Shown: piece after piece, positions 12,901-27,900 of the stretch | Numbering within the stretch: position 1 is the stretch's first letter | Layout of the letters: each line of letters begins with the position of its first letter | NCBI GenBank assembly: GCA_034008185.1 | Contig: CM067084.1 | Span: 6,777,385 to 6,841,384 of the forward strand | DNA length: 64,000 nt | Reading direction: 5' to 3' | Origin: Gorsachius magnificus | Taxonomy: Eukaryota > Chordata > Aves > Pelecaniformes > Ardeidae | Notes under the pieces: model-generated | Databases searched by the model: none | What the model saw: only the letters and a program-made list of their open reading frames with translations | What the model was told of the DNA's origin: nothing | Made by a program: the position numbers and the translations under genes

Positions 12901-15900
12901 TGTCAGAAATGGAAGAAACAATGTTATCTGTGCTAAGGCCATCCCAGAAAACAGCCGACAGTGTGATTTCATCTCCCACAGTGTCAACTCGCCTTCCCCT
13001 TGACCCCTCAGAGCTGCCCCCGGATAAGCTCCACGTGGAACTGGAACTCTCCCCAGATTCCCAGATAACCCTGTATGGACCCCTGCTCAAAGCTTTTCTG
13101 TCCATAAAGGTAGGCGTAGGAACACAGCTCGTAAAATTTATGGATGGCCACATGTAGGAAAGAAAAATAATTTGTTTGAAATGGAAAAAGAATTCCACAG
13201 AATACCTGAGTTTAGAAGAAAACTTTATTAAAGTACTAGTTTGGAATGACTTCGGCAATATGGCGTAGCTGGGATGAATTCAGTTGGCACGGGCTTATGA
13301 GAAGGGTTCCAATACATATATATGTAGACCCATATCAGCATAATTTTCCTTTCAAGGAATAGCATATGCTCTGGATGTCTTGTGCAGAAAATTTCATCTT
13401 TGACTTCTGCAGTAGTAAAAAAAAAAAAAAAGTCCATGATTATGACTAGAGCTTATATTAGCGACCACTTTTATGGAAATATATATCAGAACCTATGCTC
13501 TTACACTGCAGGACTTAAAATGCACTATCCTAATTGTTTGTTTGGTTTTTTTTAAATCAGATTTGTGAAATTTCTAGAGTTAGGATCATGGAGGGGAAAG
13601 GGGAAGGACACGAGAATAAGTTTATTTTAAAAGCTACTTCAATCAATATTGAAGAAGAATTTTTCATTCCTTTCTTCATGTTAATCTATTATGCTTTAAA
13701 ATGTTTGTGGTTGGGTTTTTGTGTGTGTGTTAAAGGTCTGTTTTAGCCGATGTAGATGTAGGCTAAGGTAATGCTTCTGAAGGCTTTCATTTTGGGTCAG
13801 AGGATGTGGAATTTTCTGAGATCAATATCAGGAGTCATACAGAAACAGTGATTTTCATGGATTTATATAAGGTATTGCACATAAGCAATGAGTAGCAGAA
13901 AGTATTAAGCTTTTGTATGGTATAGGACTTGCAGATATGCTCATTATTTTTTCGTGCTGCCACTAAAGTAAATAGGATTAAAATTGGGCCGGTATTGCAT
14001 CTTGAAGACTTAATTTCTTCTAATACTGAGGAAGTGCACCCGTGTTTGAATTGTTTATTGAGCTCCTCTTTTGGAGACCATAAATTCATGAGATGGCTCT
14101 GTCTTTCCAAGCAAAGCAGTGGTGCTCTTTGCCTTTGGAGGTAAATGGAAACAACGCTACGTTAGATCCCTTGAGTCTATGATGGCTTAATTTTTTTAGG
14201 TGCAGATTTCTCAGATTAAGTCTAGCTTTTATCTTCTAAATATCAAGAGAAAATTTAGACAAATAGCTTGGTTTTGAAAATGCACATTTATTGTTGTTCT
14301 TGGTATTTTTGTGACTGTTTACATCTCTTTGTCCAGCTGTGCTGGCAGCATTTCCTAATAAATTTCTAGGGGTTTTTTTAATGCTTGTTTTCCTGACTTG
14401 TGGTTGAATTGTTGTTTTCAGTTTGTTTTCACTGATCTTTTTTAATACATGGGGGAGAGATTCCTGGGCATGCATCGTTCATGCAGTTTTGTTAAGCCTT
14501 CTATTCTTGGGAGGTATTTTTTTGGTGTAGTGCACTGTGTTTCTTACTGAAAGGCTTGCTGGCTGGGAATGAATGATTTATAGGTCCTTGCATCCCCACC
14601 AGAAGGTACTGGCAGTGAGTTACTGGAGTTCTTAGCACCCTCTGCTGGGTCTGCCCTTAAAAAATATTTCAAGTTCTGTATTGTAACATCTCCCTTTATC
14701 TTTTCTCCTTGCTAAAAAGCAAAGCAGATTAGCTGTGCTTAACTTTTGACAGCTTTTTGGTTTGGCCACAGAGCAGTGCTTAGTTCATATGCACCAACAT
14801 CAAGAATAGTTCAGAGACTCAGTACAAGGTGGTAAAATTACATGTCCACAGGAGTCGTTATTTCAAGGCTGATAATGAGCCTGCCTTTTCTGCAGACCTT
14901 TCTCAAGAACATTGGGTACCTTGCAGTTGCTTGCTTTCTTTTTGTTGTATGCTTCCTCTTTGCTTGCTTGTGCTGCAGACTTGTGCTTACAAAAGAACAA
15001 GTGTTTTGGAAGGCAAATGAGGCACAGAAAAGGGAAGGAGAGGAGCAAGAAACATTGTAAGAATCAAATCTGTTTCAGTGTAATCTTCAGTTTACTAATC
15101 ATTTGTCTACATCTCACAGATCACCAGTGGAGTTTGTAATAGTTGAACATTTCTGTCAGCATGTGAGGCCGAGGGACTGAATTACTTCGTAAGAATGAAT
15201 GAGGGAGCAACGTTTGTGTCTGTGGTGTAACCTCTTTGGTCAGAAAGATTTTGCTTTACAGAATGCTTAGTCCCCAACACTTCCCATGTACTGAATTAAC
15301 AAGAAAATACAACCTGCATCATTTAGAAAATTCTTCTTTAGAGTCTAGACTTTTATTTTTTTTTAAGGAAGGGAGGAGATGACAAATTATCAGAAGTCTG
15401 ATTCTGATGCACTTAATAAATAAACCACAGGCAGTTGCTTGGTTTTTTTTTTTTTTAAAAGAAAAAATTAGTGATGGATTTTCTGTTTCCAAGTAGAATT
15501 TGGTAAAGTTTCTTTGGTCTTAGATAACTGAGGGGGATTGGCTTAGAAACAAGGTGGGCTTTAGACGGAAGGTGAGAAATGTTTATGAGCTAATATTTTA
15601 GAAGCATGTTTAAGACTTTGAAATACGCTGATAACAAGTTTCATAAGGTTGGATGAGAGTGACTTCCTGCAGGATGTTTTGTGTTCTTACTCTCAAAGTT
15701 ACCTATCTAATAAAAGCACAAAATCTGTTTAAAATGTCGGTAGAAATACTTCAGAGCAGTTGTTTGTATTGCATGCATCAGGAATGCTGGTACTTTGAGA
15801 ACTATTGAGAGCCGCTTCTTTTCCTGCAGAGCACATGGCTTAAATTTGCTCTCTTAAGGTGACCATTTTTCATAAAATAAGAATATATATGTTTCTTCAG

Positions 15901-18900
15901 CTATAGGTTGTAGCTCTACCACTTATTTTAGGGAGGGCTGACATACAAGAAAGGTTGAGTTTGTATTTCATTACATTGCCTCTATGTTTTTAATTTGTTT
16001 TCCATATGGTCATAACAATTCCTTTTCCTAGGAAAATTATTTTGGAGAAGATGACATGTACACGGATTTTGAAGAAGTTATTTCAAGCCCTGTTTTGTCA
16101 CTGTCAACATCTTCAAGCTCTGGATGGACAGCTGTTGGAGTGGAAAATGACAAAAAAGAAAATGAAAGTTCGGTCAAGCCAGTTCACCCTCTTACCTTAC
16201 GCCCATGGGATATCACTGTGCTTGTTAATTTGTACAAAGTGCATGGGCGATTACCAGTGGTAAGTACTTCAGAATCTTAAAATATTTTGCTTCATGTAAT
16301 TATTTTTTTCTAGTTTCATAACCTGGAGTTAAATTTAACTTCCTGGAATATTAAGTTAGGGTGGTGCTTACTGAAGTGTGTGTATACTCTCTACTAAAAT
16401 TGTGCCTGTCTAAATGAATTTGAGACATGATTTATTTTGCTTATCTGGGAGGCAGAACTGTGTAGTTTTTTACATTATTTTTATTCAATGAACTCGATTT
16501 GTGTGATAATATTTTTGATTGACCATTATGATTTCTCTGCTAATTAGCAAAACTGGTTTCTAATGGTGCATTCTGCTCTGTGCAGCTGCATTCTGAGGGA
16601 TCCCCAGGAATTCAAATAAGAATCCAGATAAAAAACTAGGTTCATCCAAATGGGTTTGGATTGCTATTTATGTATTGTTGAAAGGTTTTTGAAATTGCAC
16701 AGGCTTCTTTTTGAGTATCCACTTGGAGGAAAATTAGTATATTTAGTGCTCACAGGTTTGCTTCTAATCCTACAATTTCAGCCATGTTGTATATTTTCAG
16801 TTTCTGAAATGGATCTGTTTAATTTTTATTTTAGCATTGCAGTCCAGATGGCCCTGAGTGCCCTACAGCTTTCTTGGAAAGATTGTGTTTTGAGATGAAG
16901 AAAGGATTTAGAGAAACAATGCTTCAACTTGTACTGTCTCCAGTGAATTTGTTTCTGAATGACAACTATCAGGTAGTAGACTGTTTTTTACATGTTTGCT
17001 TGTGTGTGTTTGTATAGTGGAAGTTGTGATGGTCTTTAAATTGAATTCTTTTTTGCTAGGAACTTTCCTGTTGTACGCATACAAAGTTTATTAAGGCTTA
17101 TGCATCATAAGAAGTGCTAAAGAAAAATCTGATGCATGGGGTTTTTTTTAATCTTTATTCCTGTCTAGTTTGCATTTTCATGAAGTGCACAAAAGAAAAG
17201 ATTGTGTTTTCTTAATTTTCCTTAAAATGTTTCTGGAGAAGATTCTCTAGAAACAGTGAGTAATATTCAGACTGGTCTTAGAACCAGAGTGATCCCTGGT
17301 TTGTGCGTGAGAGGTTTTTTTTGGTTTGTTTTGTGGGGGTGTTTTTTTGTTTTTTGGTGTGGTGTTGTTTTGGTGGTTTTTTTTTTTTTTAAGAATTTGT
17401 AAATACTAACACGTAAGTTTTGTGTAGTGGCTGGATCTGTTTCACTTTTTTAAGCATACAGTTTTAAAACCGCACTTGTGTTAGTAAACAGAGTAACTGC
17501 ATCTTTCACGTATTCTTTATGACTTTTATTAGTCTAAATCACACAGCTAGATCTGTATCTTATGGTCAAGATATTGTTAGGACCTACAGTCTTCCTCTGG
17601 TGAGGGAGTCCTGAGCCATACTTCAGAAAGTACTTAATGAGACAAAGTTAAGTGTTGCTTGTGGCTTGTCAGCTAGCTTTTTACTCCTTTGATTTTGGTA
17701 AACTTGAAAAAATTGCCCTTATGGAGGAATTTAGTTTAGTGAGGAGTTTAGGCTGAAATTTGTTAACACAAAGTTATCCTGATTCAGTGCAGATTAGTGA
17801 ATGGTTGGAGTTTGTATTTTGTTTATGCACATACTAGTTGCGTTAAAAGCACTACTGTACTTAAACTGTGCCTTACAGATTATATTTTCCGTCCTGGTGT
17901 CCTGAAATAAGTTGCTACCAATGGCCTGTATGAAGTAAAATTTAAAATATTTTTATTTTATGCACATTCTAGTGTTTGAAAACTGGAATACTGTATACAG
18001 GTGAAGATGCATGTCACCCTATTTTTTTTAGTCTTATGTAAGTAAGGTAGCAGAAAGAGTTGGTTGATGCTTGTTGAGTCTTTCCAAATTTGGATCCAGT
18101 GTGCCACAAGCACAAAAGTACCTTAAGTATAACCACTGACTGTAGACTGCCTGACAGATAAAGGAATTGGAACAAATAATGAGCTTTCTTGATGGCAAAA
18201 AGTTAAATGACATCTTAGGAGGTTCCACATTAGCCCTCATATTTTTCAGATGTTATTCTGTTGACCTCTGATTGGTAAAGAAGAAATCCGCAAGGAGAAC
18301 GTAGAATCTAAACGTCTTGTATTTTTGGTTGCAATTGTCTTTAGCAGCAGTCTGAAGAAAGCAATGGTGTGAAGTCACGGGAATTGCAGATGCGTAATCT
18401 ATATGGGATTAATAGCATTGTCTTTTGAGGGGGCTGCGGAAATTGGATGTACTGACAGCATGGTGGCAGCCAAAATTCCTTTTTCCTCATAGCTTTTGTC
18501 AGGAGCTAAGTACCCAGATTGTAGGGCTTGTTTTTCAATTAAATGAAGTTGTCAGAAGGTGCAGTTGAAGCTGCTGACAGTTACAGCTTGAACGTACTAA
18601 ACCTTTACGTAATGAAAAATTGCATCCTATAAATTTCCAGTTATGTTATCCAAATCTGCTGGGTGATTTTATATAATGTTTCTGGGGGGGTTTTTTTTGT
18701 TTGTTTATCCTATGAGGCATCTAGGCATTTGAATAGCTGTTTATTTAAGAACACAATCTATTTTGTGCACTGAATGAGACCCTTAAACGTTGTTCTAACA
18801 TGTAACTTAATTCTTGTATTGCAGTTCATATGTACAAGGAGGCAGAAATGATGTTGCAAACAAAACCTTAGGTTTTTTTTGATTTATCACTTAATATCAC

Positions 18901-21900
18901 AGCCCTGAGACTTACTGCATGACTTTCTTCAGTATTCTTAGTGTTTAGACTTAGTAATGCTGTGGTTACATATTTTGCCTTAGGTTTTATACGTTCTTTT
19001 TGGTTGGGTTTATTTTAATTCAGAAACATTAACTCAGACAAATTAGACATCTGCCTGGGAGTTTCTGTTGGTTGAAACGATAAACATGCAGGTTGGCATG
19101 TTTTTAAAAACACTGTGAAGAAAGTTTTGATCAGTTATGTGTGTTACTCTTACCTAGTGCTTGACTTTGTATTCTTGCAAATTAATGTTGGAACCATTAA
19201 TATTGGGGGTTTTTAAAAACAAAAACATTTGACCCTTTATTCTTATTATGTATGTCAGAAATGCTGTTTGATACCTCCCAGTTCAACCTTAAAGTGAGAA
19301 GCTCATAGTACTAATGTATATAGAACAGGAATTGTCTCTCCGCCTAGCTGGGCAAGTATCGTTGCTTCACATTTCCCATTCACATTGTTTTGAAATAGCT
19401 TCTGAATTGAGACAGAGGTTGCCAGTGATATCAAAAGAGTAGGGGATGTTTCTTCTTCATTAAGCAACTCCAGAGGGTTTGCTGACAGTGGAAAACAAAC
19501 CAGGCAAGATAATAAGTTGAAAAAAAAATGGATGAAAGAGAAGTTTCACCGTTGACTTACTGGTTTTAATCCACAGTTTACCTCCATGCAGTCACAAGCT
19601 TCTGATCTATGCCTGTCCTTTTTTATCTTTTCGGTTTCTTCCTTGTCTGGTGAAGTAATATTCTTTTGAAAAGTATTACATCTGTATTTTCATATCTGCA
19701 AACAAGTAGCTTTGCTTTAGGTAACCAAGAAATACTTTGGTGAAAAGTGCAACTTTTAGAGGACGGCTTCTGATGTTTGTTGTTTGGATTTTAAAAATTT
19801 ATTTATTTTTTTTTAATAATGTATCAGCTTTCTGATAGTAACAAACCTTTGTAAGCTGTGTTTTTCAACCTCTTGATCACTTCCATTGTTAAACATGCTC
19901 CATTCTTTGTTTACGTTTTGTTGCAGTAATATTTAACAGGTGGTTTCTAGATGTCACTGTGTGGAGTTCACTAAGGAAAGGCTGTTGAGAAGGGTTGCTA
20001 AAAATTAAAACAAACTTGGGTTAGATAAACTTCCCTCTCCCCCTGTAAGATTTGCATATATGTTGCTGCATGGGTAATGCTGAGAAGTCTTGGAACTGTC
20101 TAGCTGTACAAAAGTCAACAGGATTTAAGAGTCGCAAGACGAAGGTGTACGAAGTATCTCTGGCTACAGAGTTTTTGCACTTTTTATTGACGTATTCTTT
20201 GCAAATACTAGCTTTAACTTGTGTGTCCTTAACAGCGACCTGCAGTGGATGAAGTTCTTCGAGAGGGTCACATCAGCCTGTCAGGTCTGCAGTTGCGCGC
20301 TCACGCAATGTTTTCAGCGGAAGGTCTGCCTCTTGGAAGTGATACTCTAGAATATGCATGGCTGATAGATGTACAGGCTGGAAGCCTGACAGCCAAAGTT
20401 ACGGCACCACAGGTACCACCTAGAAACTATTCGCTTTGAAGTATTACCTTTCTTCTTGCTTGTAAAACTGGCATAGCACAGATTTTGGGATGCACATGAT
20501 CTCAGCTGAATTTGGATGCATCTGTGTCTTAAGTAACCTTAATTTTCTAGTTTGAAAATCTAACCATTTCTGTAAATGGATAGGAGATGCCAAATGAGCT
20601 GAATCTGATACTCAAATCTAGGTGTAATGGAGTGGCTAGTGTTATACGAGAATTCGAAGGAATGATGGTAACAGAGCGTGAACAAATCAGTAGTGAATAC
20701 TGTTGTCACTACATGTAAACACTTGTATGTTACTTCTATGTATGTTAATGTACTTTAATACTGATTGGAAAGGCAACCACAGTATCTACATGCACTTTAA
20801 GTGGTTTAATCGCAGCGTAAATAATGATTCTCTGTAAACAGAACAGGTGTTTTGGGACACCTTCAGCCATAAACTAGGTAATGTGGCGAAGAGGAGCAAG
20901 GAAAATTTATTCAAAAGATTTAAATATGAGATGACTTAGTTGTCTGTGACTTCCTCTGAGGTTACTTTTATTTTATGATGCTGACTTCTGGAGATGCAGG
21001 TTCATTAGCCCTGCTGGTTAACTCTCTGGGAAGGACAAATGAGGTATCCACTTGTGGTTGCAGTCTGAAAGGCAGTTTGATATCCCTTGGATGTAAGGTT
21101 CTTGGAGATACATAGGCATTTGCATGAAAGGATGCTGCCAGCAATAAGGGTATCAAGTTGAGCATCTGGCAAGAATTTAGCTTGCAGATAAAGTTCTGGC
21201 TTTCCATAGAAAGCTATGCACAAAGTCACATTTTGAAGTAGGAGACAAATGAGATAATTTGTGGGAGTGCAGTATGGGCAAGCCTCAGCAGCAGAGTAGC
21301 TGGTAGCTCAGTCATGCTGCTCACTGCATAAATTCTGATGCTTGGTCCCGCTGGAATGTAGGTTGCTTTCAAAGTGCTGGGTTTTCTTAGGCCAGTCTTA
21401 GCACTAACTCCTTTTCGTTTTGCCATTTATGTTACTTCTACTTTTCCAGATATAATAATGGCTCAAAGTATACAACAGGCACATTGCTTTGATTTATATT
21501 TGGTGTGGGCTGCCAGATCTTTAAAAAAGGTTGCTTTGTTAGTGTATTCTGAGACATGAGAGAAGTCCATAAATTCTATTTAGTAGTTAGTGTTTGGTTT
21601 ATTTGTTTATTTTTTAATTTTTTAAAGACACTTCTGCATTCTTTTATTCCTCTAGAAATTGGCATTATTTTCTAGGATTAAGCATGTATTTCATTGGGAG
21701 ACTTCTGCAGCAAATAAAATGAGAATAAGTCATACAAGCAATTTGAGTAAATTGAAAGAATAGACTCCAGATAAATTTTCATGCTACATATACAGACTTT
21801 TGTGGTGGTGTTTCCCAAAGTGCTACCACTGATTTAGATAAGCTATAGTGCTTACTTAACTGCTCTATGCTTCAACATTAAACCTAGTTGATTCAAAGGA

Positions 21901-24900
21901 CTAAGATTAGAGGACATTTCTAAACGCTTGATGCAACTCAAGGATTTTCTTCCCCCACAAAACTGTTCTTAATTGTATGCTTCATACAGGATTTTTATTT
22001 TATTGTATTTTGTCAACACTGCTATGGAGCAGAACTTGAATTTGCTGTTTCAGGGTCGTTGGCTTTTTTCCTCCCATAGTGTCATGTGTTGCAAGAATTT
22101 GTGAAGGGACAACACGAAAGGGAGGAGAAGAGATTTTATGCAGGGCAGTCATAGCTATATTAAATTCCAGTTAAATTACTGCTGATTTTAAGTGTCCTTT
22201 CCTTTGGCTAGGCAAAGAAAACCCATTTCCCTCTCATAATAGAGACAGGCAGTCATGAATCATTTCCTTTATGAATGAGCTAACTATATAAAAGATTTAA
22301 ATCAACAATAGGCTAATTACTAGGTCCAATGAGATTCAGTAGTGTTCTGTTCAGCCAGTTTCCTCCTGCGCTTTCTAAATGTAACTTTGTTACTTATATA
22401 CAAGGAGGTCTGACATTTAAATTATGAATGGTAATAGAGTATTTTGAGGTATTTTTTGAGGTAAAATAAGGGGAGCTCTGTCTTACAATGAAGTTCTCAA
22501 TTCACTGTAATAGCAAAAGCTATTTCCTTATATTAAGAAATAATTTAGAAAATTATTTAACGTCACAGCTTATCCATGAAAAACTAGAGACTTAATGTTG
22601 TGGCATACACAAAAATAAAAATCAATCTTGAGTAACAGGAAATAGACTATGTGTAAGCAAGGTAATGCAGCCAGAATCTAATGGTGGGGTCTTTTGCTTG
22701 GTTTTACTCCTGCTCATCTCCCAAATTTTCAAATACCAAAAGTTTGTTTTGCGTACTGACTACTAGACAACATGTTGTTATTTGCTTACAGCTTGCTTGT
22801 CTTCTGGAATGGGGGCAGACCTTTGTATTTCATGTGGTATGCCGGGAGTTTGAACTGGAAAGGCCAAAATCTGTAATAATATGCCAGCATGGAATTGATC
22901 GTCGGTTTTGTGACTCTAAGGTAACCTTTCATCTGTCTTAATTGCTCGCTCTGTTTGCACAGGTTCTTTGGAACAGTTTAGAAATCAGCCTTAAAGTTAT
23001 CAAGACATGTGGAGTATGTAGTCAGATTGGATGTTCCCTTTGATAAATTATAGCTAATTATGTTTTAGAAAGAAAAGTGATTTTCTCTAGATTTTCCTGT
23101 GGATATGCACAATGGTTTTGTGCTCTATGAATTATTTTTGAGAAACTGTATCCACAGAAGTCATTATCTCTACTGTGACAGTTAAGAGCCAAAGGGCATA
23201 CTCCAGTGTCCCTTAAGAGACAAAGTCATACTTCCCCTCATGCTCCTGGCATGCTTCCATGGTACTTTTACATCCCATATCCTCTGTTGATGAAACAGTG
23301 CTTTGGTGGGAGACTTAAGCTGACAGCTTATAGCTTCCATGCATCTTGGGTTTTTTAATCTTTTTTTTTAAACGTGGTACTCAACCATCACACCATTGCG
23401 GATTCTGCTTTTGGTGCTTGTCTCTTGGAATCCATGTGCACGGTCGCTTGAAGACCGAAGGAGGCTTGCTGTATATTAAGTATTTCCTGCATTTCATCTC
23501 TTGACATCCTCCTTGTTTTGTTCCAGTTTTTGTGATGTTCTCTATTAGGGAATTTGATTTGTCTTTTGCTGGTGGAAGCCAGGAGAGCCAGCTGGGACCC
23601 CTGATGTTTCTGGACAGAAGAATTAAACATGCACTAGTGAAAATGAACCTCAGTGCAGAAACACCCCATCTCATACTCATGTTGATAGTGTAGAATAAGT
23701 ACGTTTTTATTGCTCTAGTTTTAGGCCTCTGTTAAACAGAACCTTAGTAAAAGGATAAGCACAAATAAAACTAAAACTCTTAATGTACATTTAAATCTTT
23801 TTTCCTTTTTTTTATTTTCCTTGTTCTTCAGATGAACTGTGTCCCTGGGCCATGCCCAACATCTGATGACTTAAAGTACACTATGACACGCTTAGCCATG
23901 GATGGAGCAGATCTGTATGTGGTAGAACATGGCTGTGCCACCAATATAAAGGTAAAATATTTCTATTAACAGCAATCAGCTGTTTTGCCAATACAGTTCC
24001 TTGCATTTTTTGATACAATAGCTACCATTTTATCCTCTCATACAAGAGAATACTGGAATAATTTACTCAATGTAGAAAAATCTAAGTTAAGAGACAACTG
24101 AGTTAAGGTAACAACAGAAAAGTGCTATACTGGTATAAGTGATTATAGTTGTGCTGTCCATTTGTTTTTAAAAGGTAGACTTAACATGTAAGGTTTTGGG
24201 GACACCTTCACATCATGAGCAAGGATCTAACTGAAGGAAAGCAGTAATTATTTTAGACATTTTTGAATGGCATGATATCCTGTCATTTGAATGGCTTGCT
24301 GTTTTGTGGCACTAAAAAAAGAAATGTGTTTGAGTCTCCAAATTCTTTTGAGTCTGATATTAAAAAGCACCATCACAAATATTAACTGTGTTTGCAGGCA
24401 TAAATATGAATGGCAGTATTTTCAAAGGCAGCTCAATAACCTGAACCACTCTAGAAAATTATATCCTGAATGTGTTTCATTTGAATTTAAAAAAAAGAAA
24501 AAGTTTTCCAGTGCTCCTTTATAGTCTGTGACAGAGATGAGAGGTAATAATTTAGTATTAACCCTGTGGGTAGCTCTTCCATGGCTGGGTTCTTTTTCAG
24601 CTTTCCTTCTTTTCCCTGTGAAAAGTTTGAAAACTTGATCTAAAATTTCAGGTACTTCATGGTAGCTTTTTGGAGAGGACTCAAGCTGTGCGGGAAACTT
24701 GGTCCAATGTCTTCAGATTATTTGAAGTTTGAAGACTAAGCATGTGAGGCAGGGCTATGTCATTTTTTATTAGGGTACACCAGTGTTGGAGAGGATCGGT
24801 AGTGTATGGGCAGGTGGGTTAGTTGTAGAGAGACCAATTCCCACAGACAAGTGTAGGGGTAAAGCAAGAACTTCTGGTTCCTCTTTGGGGAGGGTTGGCT

Positions 24901-27900
24901 CCTGCCGGTACCGTGCTTTTCATAGGAGAGGGGCAGCCTCCTGTTTGATTCAACAAAAACTACTGGAGTTATACCTGAACAAGAAATAGATCTAAATAGA
25001 GTGATCCTATAAGGGCTACTATAACACCATTCATATACGGATCTCAGTTAAGATTTAGGATCTGGAATTTCTTGTGTTCTGCAGTGTTTAACATGGTTCT
25101 CTCACTGAGGTATTTATTAATTGTAGAGTTAATACAGCTTTGTATTCAAAGTATGTAATTGATGTTCTAGTCTGAGGACATAGGATTGACACATATCAAA
25201 TCGTATATCAGATTTTGAAAGTTTCAGATTTCTTGGTTTTTAGATGATAGTGAAGAATTTAATAATGATTTAATTTTTTTAAAGGTTCATTACAACATCT
25301 GTCCAAACTTGAGCTTGCTTTTTTGATCCCTTTACAAAAGACGACTCCTAAGTAGAGATTTTATTTTTGTTATTTAAAAACTGTCTGAAACTAATTTCTT
25401 GGCCAGCCTTCTGTGTGTGTGCACGTGCTTGCATATAAAACTAGTTCTCTGTCTTTTTTGGAGAGAATAGTTTACTGAGATCTTTCTGGAATGTAGTAGG
25501 TGATGTGTTAAGTGGTTTGAGGCTACCCTTTCTTTGTCTCACTCATGACTAATCGAAGTTCATGTTTTAAATCATGTTTTCAGATGGGTGCTATACGTAT
25601 TGCGAACTGCAACCTCCACAACCAGTCTGTTGGAGAAGGTATAAGTGCTGCTATTCAAGACTTTCAACTGAGACAATATGTTGAGCAGGTGAACAATTGC
25701 AGAACTGGTCTTCAGCCCATATTAAGGAGGGCATATTGGCTGGAAGCTGGCTCTGTCAACTTGGGGCTCATCACTGCTGACATTGCTTTAGCTGCAGATC
25801 ATCCTTCTAAACATGAAGTGCAGAGACATTTCTTAGAAACGCATGATAATCGAACGAAGAGGTAAGAGATACAATCAGAGGGGATGCATTTAAATTGTTT
25901 AGGGGAGTGTAAATTAATTCATTCATCCAAAGATGGGACTTTGTTTCTTTCTTTTGGTTTTTTTTTGCTTACAATGTCTTATAATTTTTTTAAAGTATGT
26001 TGAATGCTTAGCTATGAGGTTGGTGGTTTTAATGTGCTTGGACTATACAAAATCATGATTTTTGGCAAAACTTACTTTTCCCTCTGCTTTCCCTTATCCC
26101 CCCAAATGAAGATCAGGGAGAGGCAGGGAATCCTTTGTTCTCAGGCTGGACTGAAAAAAGGCCTTAAAGAGCCCTGAGCAAGCTGCTGAGCAGCTGTGAA
26201 TAAGATGCCCGGTGTAACTGTGATTTGTGTCTCCCCAAAGAGCAATTGCCTCTGGCATAAGCAACATACACCAGCGTGGAGTGTGTTTGCAGTGCTTGGC
26301 TCTGTGCTGAGAGAAAGGGTTGCTACCATCAGTGTGTATTGTGGCAGGTGGATGTAATCTGTGCCTGAGAAAGGCTGCCTGAGCACTGCACATACGTTTG
26401 TGATTTGCTCCTTTCTGGAGCTAATCCTTCATTTTATGTCTTACATCTGTGTTTCAGATACAAATCTTTCTTACTCATTTCACACTGGGTGAAATACGAG
26501 CTCACATATACGAGAGGGATATCTTTTAATCTTGTTTTCACAGAATTTAAATGTACTAAGGCTGATGTGGTCATGTTTTTGTTTTGTTTTCTGTTCTTCT
26601 GCCTTTGTATAGGTTGTGGTTTTTGTGGCCTGATGATAATTTGAGGAATAAGAGAAGCAAGAACAAGTGTGGCTGTCTTGGTGGTTGTCGATTCTTTGGT
26701 GGCACATTAACAGGACTAGATTTTTTCAAACTCGAGGAACTGACACCTTCAAGCAGCTCTGCTTTCTCAAGTACAAGTGCAGAATCTGATATGTTTTATG
26801 GGCAGTCTTTACTGCAGCCGGGAGAATGGATAATTACTAAGGAGATACCTAAAATTTTAGATGGTGAGAATGCTTTGTACTGTCATTTTATTCTATTTTG
26901 CCCAGAAGTATAATTTTGTAGCTGCACGTTAGTATTTACAGTCTTTCCGATTCTGGTTAATGAGTAGTACTTGTTACATTCTTGTGCAAGAGGTCTTGTA
27001 GTGTCATGGGCCCTTCTGAGAGGAGACACTCACTTGATAGTAGTGAACAAGCTTTCATATGCTCAATTCTTATATTAACATGCAACTCCTTTCTGAGTAA
27101 AAAGTTTTTTGACTTGCATCTGTTCTACTTATATAGAAAGCAGTCTACCAAGACAATTTGATGTTTTGCTGCTATGACTTTATTCATTTTTGTTAGTACA
27201 ACATGCTAGTATGTGTATGCATTTCAAAACTAAGGTTTTTATTTGATAGTGGTTTTTATTTCAGTGGGCAGGGAAAAGACCACTGAAGTTGTGTTACCAG
27301 ATGCCCAATTTGTCTTTTCTGTTTCTGATCCTAGGTAAAGCAAACGGTGTAAAACGAAAAGATTGGGATTGCAGATCTGTGGGTATAGAAATAGAAAGAA
27401 AGGTACAACATCTAAGCCTACAAGTGCCGTTGCGCTCTCATAGCTCCTCATCGTCTTCGGAGGAAACGAGTAGTTCTAGTGCTGCACTCCCCTTGCTTGC
27501 AGGCGAGAAGGACAGCCCATCGTCAGCTACGGAGGATCACTTGGGACAGAAGGAGTTCTTGTCGGGTACAAAAAGGGAAGATGGTCATGGAAGGTTAGTA
27601 CTCTCTGTCCAGGTAGAAGTATAATTTAACTCTTAAACACATTATGATGGAAAAAATCCTTATATTTAGCAATTTATAAGGTGTTGGTTATTTTCTAATG
27701 ATACTGCTGAAATGCATTTCGTAGTTTGAATGCAAATTTGGATACCTCATAGGGGATGATTACCTGATCTGGGTAGAAAATCCAGCATGTAAGACAACAG
27801 CACTTGGCATTAATGTTCATTTTTATATTCTCTATATGTAGATAAGTGGACTAACAAGTAGCCAAATTTAGTATGTAATCATCATTATGAAAACAATTGC

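Noticed and set aside
12866..13258. 130-codon minus-strand frame
   Set aside because: It lies antisense to BLTP1 exon 11; the conserved, phase-consistent reading is on the plus strand.
14829..15139. Several overlapping plus and minus frames in the 2.9-kb intron
   Set aside because: All reading registers are open by chance, there is no codon bias or homology, and no flanking splice sites of quality.
22921..22930. Possible U12-type donor (GTAACCTTT) after exon 15
   Set aside because: It differs from the GTATCCTTT consensus, and the acceptor has a long pyrimidine tract typical of ordinary U2 introns.
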